A stretch of 64,000 bases of DNA from Hydrangea macrophylla (taxonomy: Eukaryota > Streptophyta > Magnoliopsida > Cornales > Hydrangeaceae). The stretch covers positions 46,029,155 to 46,093,154 of the forward strand of contig CM066994.1 of assembly GCA_033977485.1 (NCBI GenBank). Direction: 5' to 3'. Made by a program: the position numbers and the translations under genes. The first letter of the stretch is position 1. Each line of letters begins with the position of its first letter. The notes below the pieces were generated by a model. That model was not told the origin of the DNA and made no database searches. It saw only the letters and a list, made by a program, of their open reading frames with translations. This document shows positions 1 through 9,600 of this stretch, one piece after another.

Positions 1-360
1 ATTTTGTAAATTGGTAATTTTACACCATTTCGACGTGTTTGTGTAATGTATACGTATATCTATGTATTAGTTGAGGGCATGATTAGATTAGTAATTCAAT
101 TAAAAGGTTGTTGAATAGAGGCTTATCACAAGATAGGATGCGAGAGGGTGTTTTAGTCCGACGGGCTCCTTCCTCTCTCATTCCTTAATCCCCGGACCTA
201 GTTAATCTTTGGTTTCGCAAAAGATCAGCTTTCTTTTGAAATGGTTTCTTAGTTTTCCTTTGAAAAAATAAGTGGCGACTCATTTGTTTTGAATTTGAAA
301 TTTAGGAAAGATTTTAAAAGAAAAGTTGTGGGTAAAAGAAAGAAAATTGCGATATCTACA
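1..360 (+). mobile_element. 3' end of a Tat/Ogre-like gypsy LTR
   Basis: This is the U5-side tail of a long gypsy LTR entering from outside the window. It has the same order of landmarks as the reverse complement of 16622-16920: a leucine-zipper-free noncoding stretch with 'GTGTTTTAGTCCGACGGGCT', then 'TTTGGTTTCGCAAAAG' and then 'AAGTGGCGACTC' near 276. The LTR probably ends at 'ATATCTACA' (360), which matches the TATCCACA end of the solo LTR at 16622. No coding potential is expected. Whether it is a solo LTR or a full element cannot be told because the 5' side is missing. Confidence 0.7.
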
Positions 361-1284
361 GTATGGTTATCCCATACTTTTGTAATATCATGTTGTAATA
401 AGGATTTTACGACTTCGATCTATGTTTATCTGAGAATCGTAGTATGGATTCGTGATGTTGTATTAGTTAGTAATCTTTTGTAATTATGTTTTATTAATGT
501 TATAATCCAGTTAGGATCGCTTGAGAATGAGTTTAGAGTGTGTGTTTGGTCTTTGGTCGAATTCAGAAAACTTTAACTTAGCAAACTCTACAGAATGTGC
601 TGCTGCTGGATAAAACCAGTCGACAGGTTTATGAAAATAGTCGACTGGAGCTTTTATTGAGCAACTCACTGCATCATTTTATGAAAACACAGTCGACTGG
701 GCCCCTGACACAGTCGACTGGATTGTGTTTTAGATTAAGATATTTTGGTTGGACTGGATTTTAGTCGACTGGACAGTACTAGTCGATTGATAAATTTTCA
801 CCCCAGTCAACTGGGCTTGGGAGCAGTCGACTGGATGGGCTGCTGAGGGTTTGAGCTCTCTGTAGTTTGCATTTCCAGTCGACTGGACCTCTGATCAGTC
901 GACTGGATCCTTGTTTTCAAACGAAGTGTTTCTTTTAAGTGTTTTCAATGGGCAAAACTTTTAATGGTCTAAAATTGTGGATTTCTACTATTGTTTTTTC
1001 TGCTGTTGTTTATTTCAATTGATTTGGGCGAGCCTCGATGACGTACCACGGGCTTCGATTATACTATTATGGGACTGGACTGTGACAAAAGCCTTTTGAG
1101 TCTTGACTTGAAAAAGAAAGCAAACAATAAATTCCGAAATTAAACATAGCTGTTTTTTTTTTTTTTTTTGAAAAGAAACTCACAACTAGCTCTTATATAG
1201 CAGCCCTACAAATACAATTCCAATTCAAACAGAAATGTAATATCAATAGTTATACCTAAGTCAATCACATTGAAACTGTTAATT
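361..1284. other. noncoding stretch after LTR, leader-like
   Basis: No gene is visible. The middle part carries the palindromic word cluster described separately (606-910). The rest is AT-rich with homopolymer runs, for example T18 near 1151-1168. If the LTR at 1-360 belongs to a full element, this would be its untranslated leader, but no primer binding site is clear, so this is inference. Confidence 0.4.
606..910. repeat. cluster of CAGTCGACTGG palindromes
   Basis: About ten copies of a self-complementary word lie within 305 bases. Seven are AGTCGACTGG, near 639, 691, 712, 762, 824, 876 and 896. There are also variants at 618 (AGTCGACAGG), 781 (AGTCGATTG) and 805 (AGTCAACTGG). Spacing is irregular, so this is not a tandem array. 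The core GTCGAC is kept while the flanks vary. The function is unknown. Confidence 0.85.
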
Positions 1285-1367
1285 TTTTTTACACCACATA
1301 ATAAATATTAATATTACTGCCAGGGTAAAGATAAAATTAAAAAAAAAATTACAATACAGACAATACA

Positions 1368-2421
1368 TCTATTCTACTATATAAAGCTAAAGGGAAGGGT
1401 ACCAACAAATTTTAGTCTATTACTTATATTTACGGTTTAACCATAACAATTCTTCTCTATAATATCATTACAAGGGTAGACAAAAGTAATTGGCTAAAAT
1501 AAAAATAAACCACGCAAAATTAACCACCTCTAAAATAAGAAACCGCCCAAAATTAACCACCTCTTATGTGGGATAAACGGTTATATCTATATCTATACTA
1601 TTCTATAAAAGGATAAGTAGGGGTTCCAATATACTTTTTTGCAATCACTTATATTTACATTAATACTGGTATATTTTAAACCCTAAAAGCAATTAATATG
1701 AGGACTAGATAGTCATTAAATATCAGCATAAGCAAAAAAGGAATAATTCAAAATTAAAAAAGGTTCCAACTGGTCTCTCTCCCACGTCTCACACGAAAAC
1801 CGTTTCCAGCAGTAACTTCTTAGTGCCATATCTAAATTTTTGGGACTTTTACCATTGAGTAATATTTGGGACACAACCTTCATACAACTTTCATACAACC
1901 TCCCTAAAAGATGTGTCTATCTGTCTCCTGTGATGTCACTGGATCCCACAATGACACAGGAAAGAGATAGACACATCTTTTGGGGAGGTTGTATGAAAGT
2001 TGTATGAAGGTTGTGCCCCAAGTATTACCCTTTACCATTTTGTGAAAAAGAAAAAATTCTAGACCTCTTACCAAATTTCCTCCCTCTCTCCCTTTCAAAT
2101 CCATTGGACACAATCTGTGATCTGCCTTGACTATGACATCACCAACTTCCGCACTCGAACCTATACACAGGTTTACTACCTCACTTCTCTCTCTTTTTAT
2201 ATGTGTTGATGTATGAGTAATGTTATGCTTCTCAAACTAGAACTCCCTCTATAGATGCTCCTTTATGTGTTTTTCCTTTAATGAAAAATTGTACATTTTT
2301 TTTGTTTTTTTTTTCCTTTAACATTAAGATTATTCTTAATCTTTTTTACACTTAATTATGTTTATGATTATATGACAAATACGGTGCATTGCACACACAA
2401 GGCGTCTGCCCTGTCCGCTAG
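1368..2421 (+). mobile_element. non-autonomous Helitron
   Basis: The element starts with TCTATTCTACTATATAAAG, a typical plant Helitron 5' end, and finishes with CTGTCCGCTAG. It sits between A and T with no target-site duplication, as Helitrons do. Unit B (4005-4020) gives the uninterrupted site, identical apart from two bases in a TA run. It encodes no RepHel protein. A second, homologous 5' end (TCTATACTATTCTATAAAAG) occurs at 1592, so the left end is duplicated. The 3' hairpin is weak. It carries a nested MITE at 1857-2030. Confidence 0.88.
1857..2030. mobile_element. Mutator-type foldback MITE inside the Helitron
   Basis: The whole 174-bp element is an inverted repeat: the left arm (1857-1925) and right arm (about 1965-2030) match over nearly 70 bases around a short loop. 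The ends are GAGTAATATTTGGG and, reversed, GGGTAATACTTGGG. A perfect 9-bp duplication TTTACCATT flanks it at 1848-1856 and 2031-2039, which points to Mutator-like transposition. It has no coding capacity. Its near-perfect arms suggest a fairly young insertion and a transcript that would fold into a long hairpin. Confidence 0.88.
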
Positions 2422-2671
2422 TATATATATATGTAAACAGATATGTGTATATGTTTACCCTTGTGGTGTATTAGTGGGTCCTTAAAATTCTCAAAGTTGG
2501 TAGGTGGGGTAGTTACTCCCTTCCATCCTATTATGAATAGGACACTTGTGAAAGACAAAGCCAAAGAAGACAAAAAAAAAAAAAAAAGGGAGGAGATCTG
2601 ACGTGAAGAAAGATAAAGAGATAAGAGATATATTCTAGTTACATCGAATTTTTTGCTCTTTCCAATTTCCA

Positions 2672-3190
2672 TCATTATGGGATTAATATATGCACCAGGG
2701 CCGGTTCTGAGGGGAAGCGGCACACGCGGCCATTTAGAGTCCCCTTTTAGGTAGGGTCCACTCTTAAAAATACTAACCCAAATTTATTATTTAAGTAATC
2801 AATAAGTAATATTTGTAATATTTATGCTAATATACAGATGACCCCCATTTAGAAGTTCGAGTAGGGCCCTCAAAATCTCAGGGCCGGCTCTGATATGCAC
2901 GATCCATCACTGTTTCAATTTATTTTTCAAAGTCATTATTTTTTTAAAGTCGCTGGTTGAAGTAACAACTTCACAAAAAAAAAAAAATTTGTAGAAGTCG
3001 TTAGTTCAACTAGCGACTTTTCGTTGCGACCAGAAATCGCGAGTTGGACTAGCGACTTCTACAGATATTTTTTTGGTGAAGTTGTTATTTCAACTAGCGA
3101 CTTTAAAAAAGTAATGATTTCGAAAAATAAGTTAAAACAATGATGAATCGTGTATATATTGGTTACACAGTGATAAAATGGGCAAAAAAG
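2672..3190. repeat. long foldback hairpin in unit A
   Basis: The two halves around about 3030 are inverted copies, including left AAAGTCGCTGGTTGAAGTAA and right (reversed) AAAGTCGCTAGTTGAAATAA. Similarity extends outward to the ATATATGCACGATC region. The left arm is interrupted by the hAT MITE at 2696-2892. In unit B the corresponding hairpin has lost much of its left arm. The original element's termini are not clear. It may be an old MITE. Confidence 0.65.
2696..2892. mobile_element. hAT-type MITE with 8-bp duplication
   Basis: Terminal inverted repeats are CAGGGCCGGTTCTGAG on the left and, reversed, CAGAGCCGGCCCTGAG on the right. A perfect 8-bp duplication ATATGCAC lies at 2688-2695 and 2893-2900. 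Unit B has the single-copy empty site at about 4328-4335. The length is 197 bp with no coding capacity. The same TIR family recurs at 10855-11430. Confidence 0.92.
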
Positions 3191-4440
3191 TGTACATCCC
3201 ATTAAAAGGACAGAAGAAAGGAAAGAGAGAGTTATCTTGAACAACCCAAAGGTAGTTTCTCTCTCTCTACGATATTTTTTTTAGCTAACATCAGTTTAAT
3301 CTCCTCACAAGGAAGATGATAAACATAAATGAATTTTTTTTTATTTTACAAAAAACATAAATGATTTATACACAGAAACTCTGTTCCAAGCGGAGCAGTC
3401 TCATGTCCCAAATGATCTCTGTTTTGGTAAAAAAAAAAAAAAAAAACTAAAAACTGTTACCAAAAAGTTCACTATTTTCAAACTAATTGCGTTGATTTGT
3501 AAATATAAACCACGTGTGACATTATCTTGTAATAAATTAGTTCTGCAAACCAAACGCACCGATTTTGTAATTATTGACCACAGTTGATATTGGTTTATAA
3601 TAATCTATGTCACAGTCAATCACTAACAGAGACTACCAGTTGTGACAAAACTAGTAAGACGCAAATTTAAAAGCCAGTTCTTTAATTTTGACCCTTCTTC
3701 GGTCTGGCCCTGACTGAAAACGTAACTCATTCAATAGATTGAGAAAGTTTGGTACATAAAATTCCTTCCATTTACCTATAAATATGGGAATGAAGACCTC
3801 ATAATCATAACGAGCATATTGAAAAAGAAGAGTATAACTTACAAGGATATTTGCCTTAGGTTACAATCGAAGTGCTTTACATATTATTTAGCAGCGTGCT
3901 AATCCTGCCATGTCTCTTTTTTTTTACTCCATATAATAAATATCAATATTACTGCGGTATTCCCAGGGTAAGGATAAAAAAAAAAAAAAAAATTACAATA
4001 CAGACAATACATATATATATGTAAACAGATATGTGTATACATGTTTACCCTTGTAGTGTATTAGTGGATCCTTAAAATTCTCAAAGCTAGTTGGTTGGGT
4101 AGTTTACTCCCATCCATCCTATTATGAATAGGACATTTGTGAAGAATAAGTCAAAAAAGACAAAAAAAAAAAAAGAAAAAAAAAGAAAAAAAAAAAGAGA
4201 AGAGATCTGACGTGAAGAAAGATAAAGAGATGAGAGATATATTCTAGTTACATCGAATTTTCTCAGGAAAAAAAAGGTAGTTACATCGAATTTTTAACCT
4301 TTCTAATTTCTATCATTGTAGACTAATATATGCACGATCGATCACTGTTTTAACTTATTTCTCAAGTTCATCATTTTTTTAAAGTCGCGAATTGGACTAG
4401 GGACTTCTACAAATTTTTTTTTGGTGAAGTCGTTATTTTA

Positions 4441-4743
4441 GGGCTCGTTTGGTAACGTTGTCGTTTTCTGTTTTCTGTTTTTGTTTTCGTTTTTTAGAAA
4501 ACGAAAATTAAAAACACGTTTGGTAACGTTTTTGTTTTTTGTTTTTAAAAAACGTTTTCAAATTTTGGGTAAAAAATGAAAACAGCAAAAAGTCGTTTTC
4601 AGTTTCCTGTTTTGTTTTTTTAAAAAAAAATCAACAATGTTACCAAACAAGTTTTTGTTTTTTTTTCAAAAAAAAAAAACAAAACTGATTTTCGTTTTTA
4701 AAAAACTGAAAACTGAAAACAGGAAACGTTACCATGCGAGCCC
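4441..4743. mobile_element. PIF/Harbinger (Tourist-like) MITE
   Basis: The termini GGGCTCGTTTGGTAACGTT and, reversed, GGGCTCGCATGGTAACGTT differ at two positions. The flanks are TTA on both sides (4438-4440, 4744-4746), the usual 3-bp target of this superfamily. The interior is a foldback of GTTTTC-rich sequence. Unit A shows the site without the element near 3085-3095. It has no coding capacity. Confidence 0.9.
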
Positions 4744-5028
4744 TTAACTAGCGATTTTAAAAAAATAATGAGTTTAAAAAATAAGTTAAAATAGTAATAA
4801 GTCGTGTATATATTGGTCACATGGTGATGGATTGGGTAAAAAAGTCTACATCCCATTAGAAGCACAGGAGAAAGGAAAGAGAGAGAGTTATCTTGAACAA
4901 CCCATTAGAAGCACAGGAGGAGGAATTGAGATTTTTTATACGTTATGGTGACCGCGTATGTGACTCACATACGTCGAAGTGGAAGCTTCTTACGTATAAC
5001 CAGCTATGGAAAAGGACTTTAGAAGAGA

Positions 5029-5185
5029 GAGCACTTTTGCTTATTTAAATTTGGTTCATTATTATTTATTTATGTGTTTATTATCTGATATGTGTCTCAT
5101 ATAAGGGTAAAATGGAAATAAAAGGGGACACATGTCAAGCAGTGAAGGACATAAATGAACTAAATTTAAGTGAGCAAAAGTGCTC
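5029..5185. mobile_element. short MITE, probably Mutator-type
   Basis: Inverted ends start GAGCACTTTTGC and extend about 35 bases with few mismatches. Flanking 9-mers TAGAAGAGA (5020-5028) and TCGAAGAGA (5186-5194) match at 8 of 9 positions, consistent with a Mutator-like 9-bp duplication. It is 157 bp long with no ORF. Confidence 0.75.
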
Positions 5186-6001
5186 TCGAAGAGAAATGGT
5201 TCATATATTGAGCATAAAAAATAAAAATGGGACACCCTTTTAATTTTGTTTTTGCATGAAATGCACTTTTTCTTAATTTGTAAGGCACAATGTGGGAAAT
5301 GTACAATTGGGTCGGTCTTGAGTGTTTGGAATTTGGATCTCCGGGATGAACTTGAAAAAAAATTTGAAGGGTCTGTTTAAGAACAGTATTACCTTTTGGG
5401 GTAATATTTACACATTTTAGGATCTATTTATTAACAAGTTACAGTGGCGGACATACATAGTAGCCAGGAAGATGATAAACATAAATGAATTTTTTTTTTT
5501 AGAAAAACATAAATGATTTATACACAGAAACTCTGTTCCAAGCGAAGCAGTCTCATGTCCCAAACAAAACTAAAAACTGTTACCAAAAAGTTCACTATTT
5601 TCAAACTAATTGCATTGATTTGTAAGTATGAACCACGAGTGACCGCAAACCAAACGCACTGGTTTTGTAATTATTGACCGCAATTAATATTGGTTTATAA
5701 TAATCTATGTCACAGTCAATCACCAACAGAGAATACCAATTGTGGCAAAACTAGTAAGACGCGAATTTAAAAGCCAGTTCTTTAAATTTGACCCTTCTTC
5801 GATCTGCCCCTGACTAGAAACGTAACTCATTCAATAGATTGAAAAAGTTTGGTACATAAAATTCCTTACATGTACCTGTAAATATAGGAATGAAGACCTC
5901 ATAATCATAACGAGCATATTGAAAAAGAAGAGTATAATTTACGAGGATATTTGCCCTACGTTACATTCGAAGTCCTTTACATGTTATTTAGCAGCGTGCT
6001 A

Positions 6002-6224
6002 AGAGCAACTCCAGCAGCTCGGTACTCTAGCAAGGATGCCAAAGTAGCAAGCTGATTTTCCAATTTCTCTCCTCCAGCAGCCTCGCTACTCAGCTCGCTT
6101 TTCTAGCATCCCCAATTTGACTCGCCAGATCTAGGAGGTCTTTATCGCTCGCTAATCCTCTGGCCAAAATCGCAACGGTCCAAAAAATTGAAACCAACGG
6201 ATATGAAATCCAACAATATCTCAA
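6002..6224. mobile_element. possible PIF/Harbinger end fragment
   Basis: Directly after the TAA at the end of unit B comes GAGCAACTCCAGCAGCTCGG, the kind of terminus seen on PIF/Harbinger elements with a TAA target. No matching opposite terminus was found downstream to 7500, so this would be a truncated element. A TATATAAAC at about 6941 could belong to the same element's promoter region. This rests on resemblance only. Confidence 0.4.
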
Positions 6225-6402
6225 GGGTAAATTGCATGTTATACCCCTGGAGTTTGAGGGTTATGCAAATTATACCCTGTGGTTTCAATTTTGCAATTTA
6301 CACCCTACAGTTTGAAAATTGTGCAAAATCCACCAAATTCCAAAAAAAGCAAGGGCGTAATGGGAATATCACATTATTTTCAGCCCAAAATGACCTCATG
6401 TG

Positions 6403-6547
6403 CAGGGATAGACCCAGGAGTGTAGTTCAGTGAAAGCAGAAGTCTATACGGAGTTCCGGAACAGTGAAATTATTAAATATAAATAACTAATTAAGCTTAT
6501 GGTACAAAATTTTCGTGAAAGAATTAAAGGATAGATTACATTGTACA

Positions 6548-6590
<43 letters not shown>

Positions 6591-6716
6591 AGAATTATAC
6601 TATTTCTATCCAAAAAAAATTTAAAAAATTGATAAAAAAATCGTGTCGGGGCACTGTCCCTGAACCCCTGTTTAAGCTTCTGCTCCCACTGAACTATACT
6701 CTAGGGTCCGCCCCTG
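6403..6716. mobile_element. hAT-type MITE nested in the palindrome centre
   Basis: Termini are CAGGGATAGACCCAGGAG and, reversed, CAGGGGCGGACCCTAGAG; the inverted similarity continues through GTATAGTTCAGTG for about 40 bases. An (AC)n run occupies 6550-6588. The expected 8-bp direct duplication is not visible. The flanks are instead inverted because they belong to the arms of the host MITE, so the insertion is at or near the host loop. Confidence 0.75.
6550..6588. repeat. (AC)n microsatellite
   Basis: An uninterrupted AC dinucleotide run of about 19 units lies inside the nested hAT MITE. It is likely polymorphic in length. Confidence 0.95.
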
Positions 6717-6914
6717 CACATGAAGTTATTTTGGGCAGGAAATAATGTGATATTCCCATTGTGCCCTTGTTTTTTTTTTTTTTTTTTGTAATTGGATGGA
6801 TTTTGCACAATTTTCAAACTGTAGGGTGTAAATTGCCAAAATTAAAATCATAGGGTGTAATTTGCACAATTCTCAAATTACATGGGTGTAATTTGCAATT
6901 TACCCATTTCTCAA

Positions 6915-7501
6915 CAATAAATTGAACCCTCCCAAAACCTATATAAACATTCACAGAGCACAAACCACAGATACATAAGTAAATCAAATGTATCAGTTGC
7001 CGGAGAGCCGCCGGAGTAGTGTTGTGACCGGAGTTTTGTAGATCTCTGAATCTTAAAATTGCCCCTCTATTTGGGTGAGACTCTCATTAAGTGTATGATA
7101 TACTATCCATTCTTCTCTCTCTCTCTCTCTCTAGGAGTTCTGTATTAGGGCACCAATTCAAGGTATTTTTCTCTCTCTAACTTCCTCTTTCTTCATCAAT
7201 ATGTTACCTTTCACCGTTTCCTTTTTTGGGTGTTTTTTATTGATCGTTTATATTCTGTGAATTTGCTGGGTTAAAAAAAAAAAGAAAAAAGATGAAGAAG
7301 AAGAAGAGGGTCATTGGGCTTGACCCGACCCGGTTACGTCCCGCCCAAATTTAATCCAAGAAAACGGGTCGAATACTGGTCAACAACCCATTTCTTATCC
7401 GACCCGCATCTGACCCGCCCAAATCCAACCCAACCCGCCCATTTGCCACCCCTAGGTGAGAGTGAGTGTTGGTGGTGACCGTTGGTGGTTAGTGGTGGCC
7501 G
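6915..7501. other. noncoding upstream of receptor-kinase pseudogene
   Basis: No gene is visible. A plant TATATAAAC lies near 6941, a short CT run at about 7117-7134, and 7310-7455 is rich in GACCCG/CCCGCCC words ending CATTTGCCACCCCTAGG. Reversed, this reads CCTAGGGGTGGCAAATG, a sequence found at the ends of many plant hAT-like short repeats. The segment could contain the promoter of the ancestral gene at 7502, but that is inference. Confidence 0.45.
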
Positions 7502-8877
7502 ATGGCAGCTCGTGCAACCGCTAATGTGCTCTCTGCCTCGTCCCTCTCTGCAGCCCCTTTCCTATGTATCTTTAGCCTAACAATATTTGCGGTTCATGCC
7601 CTGCGCTCTCCATTTGACACATCAGGTTTGGAAAAACTAATACTCTCTGTTTTCAATCTCACTTATATCTGTTCTTGTGTTTTTTGTTTTTAAACTAAGC
7701 ATATACCTTTTTCTCACTATCTGATATATATACATACATATATATATATATATATGTATATATCAGGGTTCATAAGCATAGATTGTGGGATAGCTGATAA
7801 TTCCACCTACATTGATGTTACAACACATGTACATTACACATTAGATACAGGTTATGTAGACAGTGGTGAGAGCAAAATAGTATTTTCTGAATACCAAACT
7901 AGCGGAATTGATCAACAATGAAGCTTCCCAGAGGGGGACCGAAACTGTTACACTTTAAGGCCATCAAGTGGCAAAGGTAACAAATATTTGTTAAGAGCCG
8001 GATTTATGTATGGAAACTATGATTCCTTGAATCAATTTCCGGAATTTGATTTGTACATTGGAGTTGATTTTTGGGAGACTGTAAGACTGAATGATTCGTC
8101 CACTATGTGGTGGTCCGAGATAATACATGTTCCTCAAAGGGATTATATTTCTGTATGTCTTGTGAATACAAATCACGAAACTCCTTTTATATCCACCTTG
8201 GAGCTAATGCCTTTGAATATGTCTATTTATCAAGCTGCGTGGAATGGATCATTAAACCTGTATGGATGTTGGGATTTTGGTTCAACACCTCCTGAAGTAA
8301 TCAGGTGCGCCATTTTGCTATAAACGTGTCCTTGACCTTCTCATTTTCAAATTCTTTGTGATCATCAAGATGTGTATTTAACTGAATTAGTAATGTTCAT
8401 TAATTAGGGACGAATGGGATATTTATGGTCGCATATGGAAGCCCACTCTTTTGAGTGGCTGCACAACAGTAATGGCAAATGCTACTGGTCATTACATAGA
8501 TCCCAATTCATTCTCCCCACCATCAATTGTGATAAAAACTGCCTTGGCACCCAAAGCTGGTGATTCTGTGTATATCAGCTGGCAAGTTAATAAGGTTGCT
8601 GATCAATTCTATTTCTACTTGCACTTTGCTGAGGTTCAATTATTGCAACCCAATGAAACTAGAAAGTTCAACGTTTACTTCAATGGGAAACTCTAGCATA
8701 AGGAAAGTGTTGGTCCTAGGTATTTGATCCCAAAGACCACCACTGGAGCTAAGAATTATCTCAACTTTGTGGTTAAACTCAATCAAACAAGTGACTCTAC
8801 TTTGCCACCAATCATCAATGCTTTCGAGATTTATACTCTAATAGACCTCTCAGGCGTGCAGATGAATGACAATGATG
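7502..8877 (+). pseudogene. malectin-like receptor kinase, ectodomain fragment (sense copy)
   Basis: Three exons can be traced. Exon 1 (7502-7625) encodes a signal peptide with core [14 protein letters not shown]. Exon 2 (7767-8304) opens with the family hallmark FISIDCG and continues through a malectin-like domain. Exon 3 (8408-8877) continues with GRIWKP and FYFYLHFAEVQ. Introns have GT-AG ends and phases agree. The reading is broken by an in-frame TGA after DQQ (about 7919), where a 12-bp deletion relative to the antisense copy removed four residues, and by TAG after FNGKL (8694). Leucine-rich repeats, transmembrane segment and kinase are absent. Family members sit in the plasma membrane and sense extracellular ligands; this copy cannot do so. 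Confidence 0.85.
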
Positions 8878-8953
8878 GTACGTTCTTACACTTATATAAC
8901 CTGTGTCATGAAAATGAGAAGATCAGGGACATGTTAATAGAAAAATGACTCAC

Positions 8954-9600
8954 CTGATTACCCAATGTCCATATAGGTTTAGTGATCCAATCAACACAGC
9001 TTGATAAATAGATATATCTAATGGCATTAGCTCCAAGGTGGATATAAAAGGAGTTTCGTGATTTGTATTGACAAGACATACAAAAATATAATTCTTTTCA
9101 GGGACTTGTATTATCTCGTACCTCCACATAGTGGACGAATAATTCAATGTTACCATCTTCCAAAAATCAACTCCAATGTACAAATCAATTCCAAAAATTG
9201 ATTCAAGGAACATAGAATCCGTACATAAATCGTATCCTTAACAAATATTTGTTTCCTTTGCCACTTGATGGCCTTAAAGTGTAGTAGTTTCGGTCCCCCT
9301 CTGGAAAGCTTATTACGGTCCAGAATTGTTGATCAATTGGGCGAGTTTGGTATTCAAAAAATACTATTCTGCTCTGACCACTGGCTACATAACCTGTATC
9401 ATGTGTAATATACATGTATGATTCGTTAAAAAAAAGCACAGATATAAGCTGGTGAGATTGAAAAACAGAGAGTATTGGTGTTTCCAAACCTGATGTGTCA
9501 AATGGGGAGAGGGCTGGGCATGAGCCGCAAATATTGTAAGGCTAAAGATACATAGAAAACAAAAGAGATAGTAGCATTTTACATCCCCACCATTTCCTAT
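8954..9600 (-). pseudogene. malectin-like receptor kinase fragment (antisense copy)
   Basis: On the minus strand this repeats exons 1-2 of the 7502 copy: signal-peptide core [14 protein letters not shown], then [28 protein letters not shown] and LYIGVDFW, ending GHWVIR at a GTGAGT donor. It keeps the FWTV residues lost in the sense copy. However, the start of exon 2 (FISIDCG and following) and the intron acceptor are deleted, there is a frameshift near the end of exon 1 and a stop after FYVP. The two copies face tail to tail about 75 bp apart. No LRR or kinase part is present. Confidence 0.83.

Larger units (their letters stand above)
1285..3902 (+). repeat. tandem segmental duplication, unit A
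   Basis: The segment is repeated in the same order and orientation at 3918-6001. Shared blocks include 1285-1367 with 3918-4011, 2422-2690 with 4012-4330, 2893-3240 with 4330-4905 and 3310-3902 with 5465-6001. Differences between the units are mostly discrete transposon insertions. It contains no gene. Its last part reads like a gene-proximal noncoding region with a TATAAATA at about 3779, but nothing recognisable follows it. Confidence 0.85.
3918..6001 (+). repeat. tandem segmental duplication, unit B
   Basis: This is the sister copy of 1285-3902. It lacks the Helitron and the hAT MITE of unit A. It carries instead a Harbinger MITE (4441-4743) and a roughly 550-bp B-specific stretch (about 4905-5460) that contains a Mutator-type MITE. 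A perfect palindrome, CGTATGTGA-C-TCACATACG, lies at 4955-4973 within the B-specific part. There is no coding sequence. Confidence 0.85.
6225..6905. mobile_element. Mutator-type MITE with nested hAT MITE
   Basis: The arms 6225-6402 and 6717-6905 are inverted copies beginning GGGTAAATTGCA. The 9-bp flanks ATATCTCAA (6216-6224) and ATTTCTCAA (6906-6914) differ by one base. The centre of the palindrome is occupied by a second element (6403-6716). The short ORF at 6188-6433 lies inside the arm and is not a gene. Confidence 0.87.

Noticed and set aside
606..910. CRISPR-like array of short repeats
   Set aside because: The repeats are 10-12 bases, spacing is irregular, there are no cas genes and the DNA is plant nuclear.
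4955..4973. Perfect 19-base palindrome as a factor site
   Set aside because: Single occurrence in a B-specific segment near MITEs; nothing supports a function.
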